Below, in pieces: positions 25,469 to 35,544 of a stretch of 64,000 nt of DNA (its first letter is position 1; every line of letters starts with the position of its first letter). The stretch covers positions 124,001-188,000 of the forward strand of contig CAXXUH010000004.1 in the NCBI GenBank assembly GCA_963665405.2. Reading direction: 5' to 3'. The notes beneath the pieces were generated by a model. That model was not told the origin of the DNA and did not search any database. It saw only the letters and a program-made list of their open reading frames with translations. The stretch is from G963665405 sp963665405. GTDB lineage: Bacteria > Chloroflexota > Dehalococcoidia > Lucifugimonadales > G963665405. The translations under genes were made by a program, and so were the position numbers.

Positions 25469-27269
25469 ATGAGGCGCTTGTCAGTCTTGACGGCGGTAAT
25501 AGCCCTCTTCAGCCTGGCGCTCGTAGCGTGCGCGGGCGAGGAAATGATCGTCGAGAAGATCGTCACGGTGGAGGTGGTGAAGACGGTTGAGGTGGTGAGA
25601 GAGGTTGAGGTGGAGAAGATCGTGACGGTTGAGGTGGTGAAAGAGGTTGAGGTGGTGCGAGAGGTGGAGGTTGAGGTGGAGAAGGTCGTGACGGTGGAGA
25701 GGGTTGTTATTGCGACCCCGACTCCGCTGCCGATCACGGGCGGGCCCGTGTACGGAGGCACCCTGGTCTCTCAGTCGAGCATCAGCAGGGTGCTCGCATC
25801 ACCCGGTGTTCACCCTCTTCGCGGTAGTGGGCAGACTCACGTCCCACTTCTATGAGGAGCTGTTCGAGTGGGACGCGGACCTGGTTCCCCAGCCAAAGCT
25901 GGTTGACACCTGGTCCGTCAGCGCCGACGGCCGCGAGTGGACCTTTAAGCTACGGGGCGGAGTACCGTTCCACAACGGCGATGTCATGAACGCAGGGGAC
26001 GCCGTCGCATCACTGCAGAGGTGGCGGTTGGCTTCCGGCCCAGGATCGAGCCTCGTGCGCCGATTCACTGACGAGGATTCGCTCCAGGTCGTCGACGACC
26101 TGACGTTCACCTGGAGTCTCTTCGAGCCCATTGGCGTGATGCTGGACATGCTCTCGTCCCCGCATCCGCTGCTGCCCATAGTGCCGGCAGAGGTTGCGGC
26201 AACGCCCTACACCGAGGCAGTAGAGGATCACACGGGCACGGGCGTCTACAAGTTCGTGAGCTGGGACTTCGGTGACAAGATCACGCTGGAGCGGTTCGAC
26301 GACTACGCATCCCGAAGCGAGCCGTCCACGGGGCCGGGCGCGTACGCCGGAGAGAACATCGCCTACATCGACAGGCTGATCTGGCTGGAGATCCCCGACG
26401 AAGAGACCAAGATCGCAGGTCTGGAGACCGGTGAGTGGGACGTCGTCGACGGTGCGGGGTTCGACTTCTTCAAGCGCCTGACCGACAACCCTGAGATCCA
26501 GGTACCGCAGTACAGGCCGGGCCATCGGTCCGACGTGATGCTGAACCCCAACGTGCCCCCGTTCAGCTTCCAGAAGGCGCGGCAGGCACTGATGGCGGCC
26601 GCCGACATCGAGGCCTTCATGTTCTCGCTCGGGGACCCGGACCTGTGGGAGTTGTGCGACGCGTTCTACTGGTGTGGGACCCCCTTCGACGTGAGGGCGG
26701 GCTCCCCGTACGACGTCGACACCAGCGCGGGAACGTTCTCGATCGGCTACAACGGGAAGAACATGGCCGCCGCGCAGGCGCTGCTGGCCGACTCCGACTA
26801 CGCTGGAGAGACGACGGTCATCCTGAACCCGACCGACTACGGCACGATTACCCCGATCGGGCACGTGCTGAAGCCTCTGATGGAGGAGATCGGGTTCATC
26901 ACGGAAATGCCGGCACTGGACTGGGCCACGATCACCGGCAGGTTCGGCGCCACGGACTCGTACAGCGCGATCACGAGCTGGTACGAGCACTTCGCGCTGG
27001 GCAACCCGGCACTTGACTTGTTCATCTCCGGATCGCTGGACTTCCTCATCAAGGACGACGTGCTCGTGGAATTGCAGCTCGCGTTCACCAGCGAGACCGA
27101 TCCCGCCAAGCAGATAGAGCTCGTGAAGCAGATGTCCATCCGCAGGTGGGAGGTGGTTCCCGACCTGACGCTCGGAGTGTGGTTCCCGATCATTCCGTCG
27201 ACGTCGGACCTGAAGAACATGGGAATCAAGGCCATGCCGTTCTTCGTCAACACGTGGTTTGAGCGGTAG
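25469..27269 (+). pseudogene. ABC transporter solute-binding lipoprotein (family 5), frameshifted
   Basis: Binding protein of a peptide/nickel/opine-type ABC importer, anchored outside the membrane. It starts at 25469 behind AAGGAGG with a lipobox (LALVAC, Cys21). About 50 residues built from VEKIVTVE / VVKTVEVVREVEVE units follow, a spacer common in Chloroflexota binding proteins. TPTPLPITGGPVYGGTLV begins the mature domain. Between about 25790 and 25812 the frame changes. The SBP_bac_5 body (FYEELFEWDADLVPQPKLVDTWSVS to FFVNTWFER) continues in another frame to 27269. One indel restores a protein of about 600 residues, so this could be a sequencing error. No permease or ATPase genes lie next to it. 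The ligand is unknown. Confidence 0.85.
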
Positions 27270-27302
27270 GAGGACGGCCCGATCCTCCAACCAGGGATCA
27301 TG

Positions 27303-27337
27303 GTGTGCCCCGTCCGCCTCAGGTGGGCGGGGCACAC
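27303..27337. terminator. GC-rich hairpin after the solute-binding gene
   Basis: GTGTGCCCCGTCCGCC pairs with GGTGGGCGGGGCACAC (two imperfect pairs) around a short loop, 33 bases after the stop. There is no T-run, so termination strength is uncertain. Confidence 0.5.
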
Positions 27338-27418
27338 TACTATTCGACGCCAACGTTGACAACGACCGAGGCGTCGCAGCTTGAGCAGGGCGATGCCGGG
27401 CACGAAGAGCCCGAGACC

Positions 27419-27447
27419 TTAACCATTCGGGACCAACTTGGTATAAT
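27419..27447 (+). promoter_or_regulatory. Sigma-70-type promoter of the kelch gene
   Basis: TTAACC (27419-27424), a 17-base spacer and a perfect TATAAT (27442-27447) lie 41 bases upstream of the kelch ATG. Confidence 0.65.
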
Positions 27448-27487
27448 CCGCGACGATACGTCCCGGATGGAGGAGGGAGGAGTCACG

Positions 27488-28672
27488 ATGCGAAGACTCA
27501 TCTTGTTGCTCGCGGTGGCCGCAGCCGCCATATCGATTACGGCGTGCAGTGGCTCCACGACACCGGCGGCGCCCGCGGGGGGAACGGACGTCGTCCCGGA
27601 CGCCTCCTCGAGCGAGGAGAGCCCCTCGAAGGTAGTCAAGGCCGTTGGGGAGTTCACGCCTGTCAAGCCGATGATCGATAGCCGCCAGTTCCACGCGTCT
27701 GTACTCCTCCAGGACGGGAGGGTTATGGTAGTCGGAGGCAGGCGTGGCTCCGGGCTCCACTTCGACCGCGGCAAGATGGATACAGTCGAGATCTTCGACC
27801 CGGTCTCAGGCGAATGGACTGAGGGCGCGTCGATGCGCAACGTACGGGTCTGGCAGTCGCTGCTTCTCCTGGAGGACGGCCGAGTAATGGTGATCGGCGG
27901 CGAGGGGGTCTTGAACTTCGCAATGCGCGGAACGGAGATATGGGACCCGGCGACGGACGAGTGGACCAAGTCCGCGAATATGAAGGTGCCTCGCGACAAG
28001 ACGGCCGCCACCATAATGAGCGACGGACGGATTCTGGTCGCCGGCGGGACCTCGGATACCTATGGACTGCTGGACGCTGTCGAGATATACGATCCGGGAG
28101 CAAATACCTGGACCAAGGTATCTCCAATGGCGGTCAAGCGCAGCCGGCACACGGGCACACTGCTGCAGGACGGCCGCTTCCTGGTGACCGGCGGCGGCAA
28201 GGAGGACCCTCCGTACGACGACACGGCAGAGGTGTACGATCCAGCGACCGATACGTGGTCGTCTGCCGGCACCATGTCGGTGGAGCGCGCCGACCACACT
28301 GCGACGCTGCTGGCGGACGGACGCGTCCTGGTCGTCGGGGGTCGGGGCAAGCTCACGTCCGCCGAGATATGGGACCCCGATACCAACTCGTGGACGTCCG
28401 CGGGGGACACCGCGGAGGTTCGATCGGAGCATACGGCGGCACTCTTGCCCGATGGACGGGTTCTGGTGGTGGGAGGGGCGACCGACGTCGCATCCTCCGA
28501 GCTGTACGACCCCGAGACCGGCACCTGGTCGATGTCGGAAGACATGGATCGCGCGCGCTACAGGCACACGATGACGGCTCTCGGCGATGGCAGGCTGCTC
28601 GTCGTCGGTGGGAGCAGCGGCGGGAGTGCCGACGAGGGAATACTGTCGGAGGCCGAGCTCTACTCGCAATAG
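27488..28672 (+). CDS. Kelch-repeat lipoprotein
   Basis: A 394-residue surface lipoprotein with a lipobox (ISITAC, Cys19) and a Ser/Pro/Glu linker to about residue 55. A beta-propeller of six or seven kelch-type repeats follows. Each contains DGRVLVVGG and, about 25 residues later, EIYDPxTxxWT. Repeats start near residues 77, 130, 178, 228, 277, 320 and 367. The last is incomplete and may close the ring with the first. Such propellers bind proteins or sugars, and the ligand cannot be told. The ATG has a strong GGAGGAGGGAGG site, an upstream promoter at 27419-27447 and a strong terminator at 28738-28788, so it is a single-gene unit. Confidence 0.88.
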   Translation: MRRLILLLAVAAAAISITACSGSTTPAAPAGGTDVVPDASSSEESPSKVVKAVGEFTPVKPMIDSRQFHASVLLQDGRVMVVGGRRGSGLHFDRGKMDTVEIFDPVSGEWTEGASMRNVRVWQSLLLLEDGRVMVIGGEGVLNFAMRGTEIWDPATDEWTKSANMKVPRDKTAATIMSDGRILVAGGTSDTYGLLDAVEIYDPGANTWTKVSPMAVKRSRHTGTLLQDGRFLVTGGGKEDPPYDDTAEVYDPATDTWSSAGTMSVERADHTATLLADGRVLVVGGRGKLTSAEIWDPDTNSWTSAGDTAEVRSEHTAALLPDGRVLVVGGATDVASSELYDPETGTWSMSEDMDRARYRHTMTALGDGRLLVVGGSSGGSADEGILSEAELYSQ

Positions 28673-28692
28673 GATGATCCCACGGCATCGAT

Positions 28693-28711
28693 GGGCGCAC
28701 GCCGTGCGCCC
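28693..28711. repeat. GGGCGCAC-GCC-GTGCGCCC palindrome
   Basis: A perfect 8-base inverted repeat with a 3-base loop, 20 bases after the kelch stop. It belongs to the same loose family as 16198-16214 and 63258-63273. Confidence 0.6.
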
Positions 28712-28737
28712 CCGCATATGCGATGGGTGACCGAGAT

Positions 28738-28788
28738 CGAGACCGCCCTGGAGGACGTACGGGTCTCTACAGGGCGGTCTCGTTTTTT
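28738..28788 (+). terminator. Rho-independent terminator after the kelch gene
   Basis: The 13-base arms CGAGACCGCCCTG (28738-28750) and CAGGGCGGTCTCG (28770-28782) pair perfectly and are followed by six T (28783-28788). This is the clearest intrinsic terminator in the window. Confidence 0.9.
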
Positions 28789-28821
28789 GCGGGCAAGGGG
28801 GCGGCCGTACAGGGTAGTCGG

Positions 28822-30354
28822 ATGGACTTGAAAAACCGGGGAGCACGCCGTCTCAAGGCGGCCGTAGCACTCGCGACACTGTCGGCCCTGCTGGCGGCCG
28901 TTCTGGTGGCGTGCGGCGCCTCGGACCAGTCGGACGCTCAGAACCGCGCCGGGCGGATCCCCACGCCCAGGCTCGGAGAGGCCGTCGAGGCGACCCCAGC
29001 CGGGGAAGCCGCCGAGCTGGCGGGAGACCAGGGCCTCATCGACGAGATCGCCAGGCTGACCGAGAGGCTCGACAGCGGCGCCGGGAACGCGGAGACTTAC
29101 TTCGAGCGGGGGAACGCCTACCGGTCGCTCGGGGAGCGTCGACTGGCGATCGACGACTACGACCAGGCGATCCGGCTCGACCCGGGTCACATCGAGGCAT
29201 ACAACCGGCGAGGTGCGACCTATTCAAGCCTGGGCAGCTACGGGCCGGCCCTGGTCGACGCGGACGAGGTGATCCGCCTCGACCCGGCGCGAGCGGACGC
29301 CCACAGGAACCGGGGCCTGGTTCTGATGAACGCCGGCCGGCTGGAGGAGGCCCTCGAGAGCCTCGACCGGGCCATCGAGCTGGACGAAGAGCTCGCTCTT
29401 GCGTTCAACGACCGGGGAGTCCTGAACGCCAACCTGGGCAGGTTCCAACAGGCGATCGCCGACTACGAGCAGGCGATCCGGATCGACGCCGGTTTTGCCG
29501 ACGCCTACAACAACCTGGGCAACGCGCACCAGGCCCTCCAGCAGTTCTTCGTGGCGATCGAGGACTACGATGCCGCGCTGAAGATAGACCCCTCGCACGC
29601 CCTGACCTACAACAATCGCGGGAACGCCTACAGGGGCCTGAGGGACTATGAGCGAGCCATCGAGGACCTCAGCGAGGCTGTCCGGCTCGATCCGACGCTC
29701 GATACGGCGTACTACAGCCGGGGCCTAACGCGCGTCAGCATGGGCGATTTCCAGGGCGCGATCGAGGACTTCAGCAAGGCCATCCGGATCAACCCGCGCA
29801 ACGCGGACGCGTACTTCGACCGTGGTGCAGGGTACGGCACTCTCGGGCAGCTCCAGCTGGCGATCGCCGACTTCGATCGTGCCCTGGAGCTGGATCCCGT
29901 TCACGCACGTGCCTATTGGAACCGCGGGCTGTCCTACTTCAGTCTGGGCGAGTACAACAGTGCGATACTCGATCTGGACGCCGCGATAGTGCTCGATCCT
30001 CAGGACGCCGCCGCGTACAAGCACCGTGCCCTCTCGTACGTCGGACTCGGCCGGTACGAGCAGGCGATTCAGGACCTGGACGCCGCCATCGAGCTGGACC
30101 CGACCGATCCGCTGTCCTACAGCACGCGCGGCGGCGCCCTCTTCCAGATCGGCGAGTTCGGACGGGTCGTCGAAGACCTGACGCAGCTTCTCCTGTTCAA
30201 CCCGCAGGACATGAAGGCGTACGCGAACCGGGCCCGCGCCCACGCGCTGCTGGGAGACTTCGATGAGGCAGATATGGATGTTGAGAGCGCCCTGGCCCTC
30301 GGGTACGACCCGCGGCTGCAGGCGGAGATCGACCGGCTAAGGGACTCCCCGTAA
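28822..30354 (+). CDS. TPR-repeat lipoprotein
   Basis: A 510-residue lipoprotein with a lipobox (VLVAC, Cys31) and a disordered stretch to about residue 85. About 12 tandem 34-residue TPR units follow, of the type AYNNRGNAYRGLRDYERAIEDLSEAVRLDP, nearly to the end. The superhelix probably binds other proteins at the outer face of the membrane. No catalytic domain is seen. ATG 28822 was chosen because the charged start MDLKNRGARR and the hydrophobic core that follows make a proper lipoprotein signal. Upstream codons overlap the terminator. It is the fourth lipoprotein in a row on this strand, after the macroglobulin, the binding protein and the kelch protein. Confidence 0.9.
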   Translation: MDLKNRGARRLKAAVALATLSALLAAVLVACGASDQSDAQNRAGRIPTPRLGEAVEATPAGEAAELAGDQGLIDEIARLTERLDSGAGNAETYFERGNAYRSLGERRLAIDDYDQAIRLDPGHIEAYNRRGATYSSLGSYGPALVDADEVIRLDPARADAHRNRGLVLMNAGRLEEALESLDRAIELDEELALAFNDRGVLNANLGRFQQAIADYEQAIRIDAGFADAYNNLGNAHQALQQFFVAIEDYDAALKIDPSHALTYNNRGNAYRGLRDYERAIEDLSEAVRLDPTLDTAYYSRGLTRVSMGDFQGAIEDFSKAIRINPRNADAYFDRGAGYGTLGQLQLAIADFDRALELDPVHARAYWNRGLSYFSLGEYNSAILDLDAAIVLDPQDAAAYKHRALSYVGLGRYEQAIQDLDAAIELDPTDPLSYSTRGGALFQIGEFGRVVEDLTQLLLFNPQDMKAYANRARAHALLGDFDEADMDVESALALGYDPRLQAEIDRLRDSP

Positions 30355-30436
30355 GCTCGGCCGGGCGCTGTCTCTGGACTGGGCGACGAGCGGCGGCGTA
30401 TACTCAACCCTATCCCCAACCCCGCGCAGGTGTGCA

Positions 30437-31750
30437 ATGGCAGACGTCAGACCGTTCCGAGGGTTGCGCTACGACCCGCAACGCGCGGGTGACCCGGCTG
30501 CGGCGCTTGCTCCTCCCTACGACGTGATATCTCCCACGCAGGAAGCTGAGCTCAGGGAACGCAGCCCCTATAACGTCGTCAGGCTGGAGCTTCCGCAGGG
30601 TCAGCCGTCCGATACACCGGGCGACGATAGGTACACCCGCGCGGCTGCGCTGTTTCAGAAGTGGATCGAGGAGGGGATTCTGGCACCTGAGCCTCGTCCC
30701 GCGATGTATTTGGTGCAGCAGGAATACGTACGCGACGGCCAGAGCCGGCGGAATCGGGCCCTTCTCGGAGCAGTTCGGATCGAGGAGTTCGACAAGGGCG
30801 TCGTCATGCCCCACGAGTCGACCACCCCGGCTCCCAAGGCGGACCGTCTGGCGCTCATGAGGGCGGCGCGGGCCAACTTCAGCCCTATCATGACCCTGTA
30901 CGACGACTCGAAGGGCTCCGTGGCCCACCTGCTGGACGGGGTGACCGGAGGCGAGCCGGTGGTCCGCGACCGGCAGGCGGGGATCACCGCCTGGGTCATC
31001 GACGAGCCGGAGCTTCTGCAGGCCCTGCAAAAGGCGCTGTCGCCGCTCCAGCTCTTCATCGCCGACGGTCACCACCGGTACGAGACCGCGCTGCGGTACC
31101 GCGACACCCTCGCGGCCCTGGAGGGCGCGCTGCATCGAAACGCGGCCGCCCGCTTCATGATGATGGGGCTGATCTCAATGGACGATCCGGGCCTCCTGGT
31201 GCTTCCGTACCACCGCATGATCGGAGGGCTGACCGGGGACGAGCTTGGCGCTCTCAACAAGTCTCTAGGCACGGTGTTCCACGTGGAGACGATGGACGTT
31301 CCTCGGGGGTCCGCCGCGGCGGCCGCGAAGGTGCTCGAGGAGCGGCTGGCCTCGAGCCCCGCCGAGACGGTCGTCGTGGCGACCGTCGGTCTCGAGCCGT
31401 CCACAGCTCACATCCTCACCCTCAGAGACTCGCACGTGCCATCTCCGGACGCCCCGGCGCTGGAGAGGTGCGACATGTGGATACTGCATCAGCAGGGCAT
31501 CCGCGCGGCGCTGGGCGCCGAGAGGGAGGACGGCACGATCTCGTTCGTGCACGACTCGGACGTCGCCGTCGAGAGTGTCCAGGATAGGAAAAGCCAGGTC
31601 GCGTTCCTTCTCCGGCCGCTGCCGATGACACTCTTCCAGGAGGTCGTGGGGAAGGGCGAGCGGCTGCCGCCAAAGTCGACATACTTCTACCCCAAGATGC
31701 CGACAGGCATCGTCATCAACCACCTGGTGGGGGAGCTGCCCGGGGTGTGA
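30437..31750 (+). CDS. DUF1015 family protein
   Basis: A 437-residue cytosolic protein of the conserved DUF1015 family. Family marks are the start VRPFRGLRYDP, APPYDVISP (about 25-34), NVVRLELPQG, the Tyr-rich YLVQQEYVRDG, HESTTPAPKADRL, ADGHHRYETALRYRD (about 210-224) and FLLRPLPMTLFQEVVGKGERLPPKSTYFYPK near the end. The molecular function is not settled for this family as a whole, so I make no claim beyond family membership. It lies 82 bases after the TPR gene. TATACT at 30399-30404 could be a -10 box of its own promoter, but no good -35 was seen. Confidence 0.85.
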   Translation: MADVRPFRGLRYDPQRAGDPAAALAPPYDVISPTQEAELRERSPYNVVRLELPQGQPSDTPGDDRYTRAAALFQKWIEEGILAPEPRPAMYLVQQEYVRDGQSRRNRALLGAVRIEEFDKGVVMPHESTTPAPKADRLALMRAARANFSPIMTLYDDSKGSVAHLLDGVTGGEPVVRDRQAGITAWVIDEPELLQALQKALSPLQLFIADGHHRYETALRYRDTLAALEGALHRNAAARFMMMGLISMDDPGLLVLPYHRMIGGLTGDELGALNKSLGTVFHVETMDVPRGSAAAAAKVLEERLASSPAETVVVATVGLEPSTAHILTLRDSHVPSPDAPALERCDMWILHQQGIRAALGAEREDGTISFVHDSDVAVESVQDRKSQVAFLLRPLPMTLFQEVVGKGERLPPKSTYFYPKMPTGIVINHLVGELPGV

Positions 31751-32023
31751 CGGTGGGGCTCCTTCGCCGCGATCCCTCCTCTGTTTCTCCTGTTTTCCCT
31801 CGCGTTTCTAACGAGACTAATCCCTTAGCTTGACCTCCTCCCACCCGAACTCTGCTACATGTGTGGACGGGGAGGACACCTGAGGGTCGACTTCTTAGCG
31901 TCGTTTGGACGACGGTCATCGAGATCCGCAGAACAGTCTGTCTACCAGGGCACAGGCCCACACGGCAAACGATCCAGACTAACCCGATTGCGGCGCGAAT
32001 AGGACGGGCGAGAGAGAACTGAC

Positions 32024-34576
32024 ATGAGCATGGAGGATACACCAAGCTACTGGCTGAGTCGGAAGACGCGAACCTTGCGACGGTGGTCGGAGAGTGTCTC
32101 CGGAGTCAGAAGACCTGTCGTACTCTCAGTCATGATCCTGGCAACGGTCTTGTCTATGCTCGTGCTTGGTCAACCCACGGCTTACGGCGCCTCATTCACA
32201 GTAACCAATACCAACGACAGCGGGCCTGGCTCCCTCAGACAGGCCATCCTAGACGCCAACGCCCTGGGCGGAACGGACACGATCGCCTTCAACATCACCA
32301 CGACCGACCCGGGTTACATAACCAGCACCGACTCGTTCCGCATCCAGCCGTTGTCCGCCCTGCCGACGATCACCGATCCGGTGATCATCGACGGCTACAC
32401 TCAACCGGGGGCCAGTCCTAACACAAACGGACCTGGCCTTGGCCTGAACACGGTGCTGAAGATCGAGCTCGACGGAACCAACGTAGGGGCGACCTTCGGT
32501 CATGGCCTGCATCTCGCTAGCGGGAGCACGGTACGGGGGCTAGCGATCAATCGTTTCAGTGGAGACGGTATTTTCTTGACCGCCAGTGGCAATATTATTG
32601 AAGGGAACTTTATTGGTACCAACGTCGTGGGCACCTTAGATTTGGGCAATGCCGAGGATGGTGTAGACATCCGAGCATCGAACAACACAGTTGGAGGGTT
32701 GGCCGCTGGGGCGCGTAATGTGATATCTGGCAATGGCGCTCGTGGGGTCGTGATCCAAGTCGGAAGCGGCAGCTTGGTCCTAGGAAACCTAATCGGCACA
32801 GATGCAAGCGGCATGGTCGATTTGGGAAACACGCAAGAAGGGGTCGTCATCAGGGGTGTGCCCAGGAATACTATCGGTGGGACCAGCGCCAATGCGAGAA
32901 ACATTATCTCGGGGAATCGGGGTGGTGTTCTCATCAAGAATATCCCGGCGTTCCCATGCTGCAATAACGCTACAGGGAATCTAGTGCAAGGTAACTTCAT
33001 CGGCACCACCGTCGATGGCAACGCTGCTCTGGGCAACGGTACCGGAGTTGCCATCGCGGCGTCCAACAATACCATCGGAGGAATAAGTAATGGGGCGAAC
33101 AATATCATCGCTTTCAATAGAGGAATTGGTGTAAGTGTAGTACCGGTCATTGGTGGCCCTGCCACTCGCAACGCGATCCTGGGCAACTCGACCTTCTCCA
33201 ACGGGAGCCTCGGCATTGACCTCAGCCCGTCCGGTGTCACGCCGAATGACCCAGGCGATGGCGACACCGGCGCCAACAACCTGCAGAACTTCCCGCTGAT
33301 CGCCTCGGCGGTCTCCGGTGGTGGGGCCACAACGATTCACGGGACACTCAATAGCACCATCAATACCACCTTCAGGCTGGAATTTTTCTCCAACACCGCG
33401 TGCGACCCATCTGGTCATGGCGAGGGCGAAACTTTCCTCGGCTTCACCGATGTAACGACCGATGGTGGCGGCAACGCGAGCTTCATGGTGACCTTCCCAA
33501 CCACGGTCCCAGCAGGCCAGTTCATCACTGCGACGGCGACCGACCCGGAGGGCAACACTTCTGAGTTCTCTGAGTGTGAGTTGGTCGAGGCGATCGAGAA
33601 CCCGCCGCCTACGGTGAGTTCAGTAGTCGCATCCGACGTGGGGGGGGCAGAGGAAGGAGACACCACCTACATCTTCGACATAACCTTTATCGACGATTCC
33701 GCGATCGACGTTTCCACAACCTCTACCACTAACGTGTCGGTCACTGGTCCAGGAGGCCCACTCGTAGTGGTATTCGCGGCAGAGGGGTCAGGAATCGACG
33801 GCTCCCCGAAGACTTTTTTCTATGGGGTGATTCCGCCAGGAGGGTCGTGGGATGCTGGAGACAACGGTACCTACACCATCGGGATCTTCGGAAGCCAGGT
33901 GTTCGACGACGCCGGGGCCTCGGTAGCTGCCAACCCCACCCTCGCCACTTTCAACGTCAATATACCGGCGGCCGACACCACTCCTCCTCGCTGTGAAGTG
34001 ATCGGGGTAAACGTGGCCCACGTAGCGCCGCCGACAAACCTTCTGGTCGAGGTTGAGGACACCGGGAGCGGGCTTGACGCGATCAACGGTCTGGTCGTCA
34101 AGAACGCGGTGGTGAACATCCCGGCGTTCTCCGTGGGCACGAACGCGGTGATCCAGGTCGTGGCCGACAAGACCGAAGAGAGCAAGCGGTCGAGAGTCGA
34201 GATTCAAGCCATCGACGTCGCAGGCAACAGCTCGACCTGCGATCCCGTATTGGCGACCTTAAGCCGCGAATCAGGCTCACTGTCGGTTAGAGACATCCGC
34301 TTGGAGGAGAGATACCTGACCATCATACCCAACGGACCGTCCGGGTCCACCCTGATGGTGAACGTGAATGGCACGTGGTTCCGGGCTGGCGTCGGTCAGG
34401 AGTCCGTAACTATTGACCTCGGATCCGCGATGACCGATGGCTCGGAGAACACCGTCACCCTGTGGGCCTCGAATGACACGACGATACTATTGGCCGACGC
34501 GGTCCCCAAGCACGCGAGCATTTCCTCAGCGGCGCGACCGTGGTGGCACTCGGCGTGGTCTAACCGGCGCCGGTGA
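32024..34576 (+). CDS. Secreted beta-helix surface protein with frameshifted C-terminal anchor
   Basis: An 850-residue exported protein. Residues 31-56 are a hydrophobic signal ending near TAYGASF. The segment FTVTNTNDSGPGSLRQAILDANA begins the mature part. Repeats with NTIGGTSANARNIISGN and GNLIGTDASG patterns (about 160-400) predict a right-handed beta-helix, followed by Ig-like or cadherin-like beta domains to about 830. The last residues in this frame are charged and unlike the rest. Adding one base near 34521 gives HASIFLSGATVVALGVV and a stop at 34561-34563, which looks like a C-terminal membrane anchor, so a one-base deletion probably removed it. The stretch 32560-33180 is visibly more A/T-rich than its neighbours. 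Start ATG at 32024 or 32030. Confidence 0.8.
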   Translation: MSMEDTPSYWLSRKTRTLRRWSESVSGVRRPVVLSVMILATVLSMLVLGQPTAYGASFTVTNTNDSGPGSLRQAILDANALGGTDTIAFNITTTDPGYITSTDSFRIQPLSALPTITDPVIIDGYTQPGASPNTNGPGLGLNTVLKIELDGTNVGATFGHGLHLASGSTVRGLAINRFSGDGIFLTASGNIIEGNFIGTNVVGTLDLGNAEDGVDIRASNNTVGGLAAGARNVISGNGARGVVIQVGSGSLVLGNLIGTDASGMVDLGNTQEGVVIRGVPRNTIGGTSANARNIISGNRGGVLIKNIPAFPCCNNATGNLVQGNFIGTTVDGNAALGNGTGVAIAASNNTIGGISNGANNIIAFNRGIGVSVVPVIGGPATRNAILGNSTFSNGSLGIDLSPSGVTPNDPGDGDTGANNLQNFPLIASAVSGGGATTIHGTLNSTINTTFRLEFFSNTACDPSGHGEGETFLGFTDVTTDGGGNASFMVTFPTTVPAGQFITATATDPEGNTSEFSECELVEAIENPPPTVSSVVASDVGGAEEGDTTYIFDITFIDDSAIDVSTTSTTNVSVTGPGGPLVVVFAAEGSGIDGSPKTFFYGVIPPGGSWDAGDNGTYTIGIFGSQVFDDAGASVAANPTLATFNVNIPAADTTPPRCEVIGVNVAHVAPPTNLLVEVEDTGSGLDAINGLVVKNAVVNIPAFSVGTNAVIQVVADKTEESKRSRVEIQAIDVAGNSSTCDPVLATLSRESGSLSVRDIRLEERYLTIIPNGPSGSTLMVNVNGTWFRAGVGQESVTIDLGSAMTDGSENTVTLWASNDTTILLADAVPKHASISSAARPWWHSAWSNRRR

Positions 34577-35518
34577 AGAAGCGTGGAATCTGGGGGTGGA
34601 TGCTGCCACAGAAAAGCATCCTCTTTGACGATCGCCTGGTGGCACCGGTCGCCCGGAAGACTCGTCGCTTGTCAATGCTGACTGGCCACTGTGAAGCCGA
34701 GGCTGTGGCCGTGGGACGGTCGGGTACGGGAAGCTGAGATCGTCAACTGACCGCGTGAGCCGCCAGTTGTTGGCCCGGGCCTGGGCCGCTGGGGCCGGAC
34801 CCGGCAGCTTCTCGAAGAGAACTGAGCGCGCCACACGGCTGTATACTGTTGGCCGTCGTGCTTTGCCGGACCGCTCGGGGCGCCGCCCACTTCCGCAAGA
34901 GCCTGGACTACGGCGCGGGCCGAAGACGACGCTCTCGTCCGTGTCGGCGACGCCGCCGCCTGTGATCGAGGCGTCCCGATGCAGACTGGACGCCGGTCCC
35001 CTACTGGATGGACGGCGCCGCCGATGTGGCTCCTCAACATCGTCCGGCGGGTGAAGCCCACGCCCGGTTCCCAACTGGCCTCTTCGCCACCTACAGCTAT
35101 CACGGCTTCATCACCGACCGGGACGGAGAGACCCTGGAACTGGAGGCCGACCACCGGGAGAACGCCATTCGAGACCTCCCTCGGTTCATACGGCGCTTGG
35201 CTGGCGGTACAGGTGATGGCTGGCCGATCGGACCACCAAGACCCTTCGGCGACGGTTCTTCTCCCTGGCCGGACGGTCCGCTCGGCACGCCTCACCCTTG
35301 CCACAGCGCTGGCCGCCAGTTCAGTCGCGCCCTGGCACGGCTGACGGCGCCCGTCCGCAACTGACCCGCCATCCGCCCAACCGAACGTCCCCGCAAACTC
35401 GCGCCAGTCCGGTCCGCGACATCTCGCCCTACCCAACGTCCCCAGACGGTCCTGAAGACAGACACCGGCCCCATTTACCCGAATCGTGGTCATACCTTCG
35501 GTGGATTCGAGCTAAGGC
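34567..35518 (+). mobile_element. Internally deleted IS1380-type copy (derivative B)
   Basis: Blocks match the intact IS at 14.5-16.1 kb in order and almost without substitutions. Examples are GGATGCTGCCACAGAA near 34597, CCGCGTGAGCCGCCAGTTGT near 34753, TGCAGACTGGACGCCGGTCC near 34982, GGGTGAAGCCCACGCCCGGT near 35048, and the whole right flank to about 35518. Between them are many clean deletions of a few to several tens of bases, so about 1.6 kb became about 0.9 kb. A few blocks (for example near 34690-34745) do not match the intact copy. No transposase can be made. Confidence 0.8.
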
Positions 35519-35544
35519 GCCGGTCGTGGCGGGTGGATAGAAAA

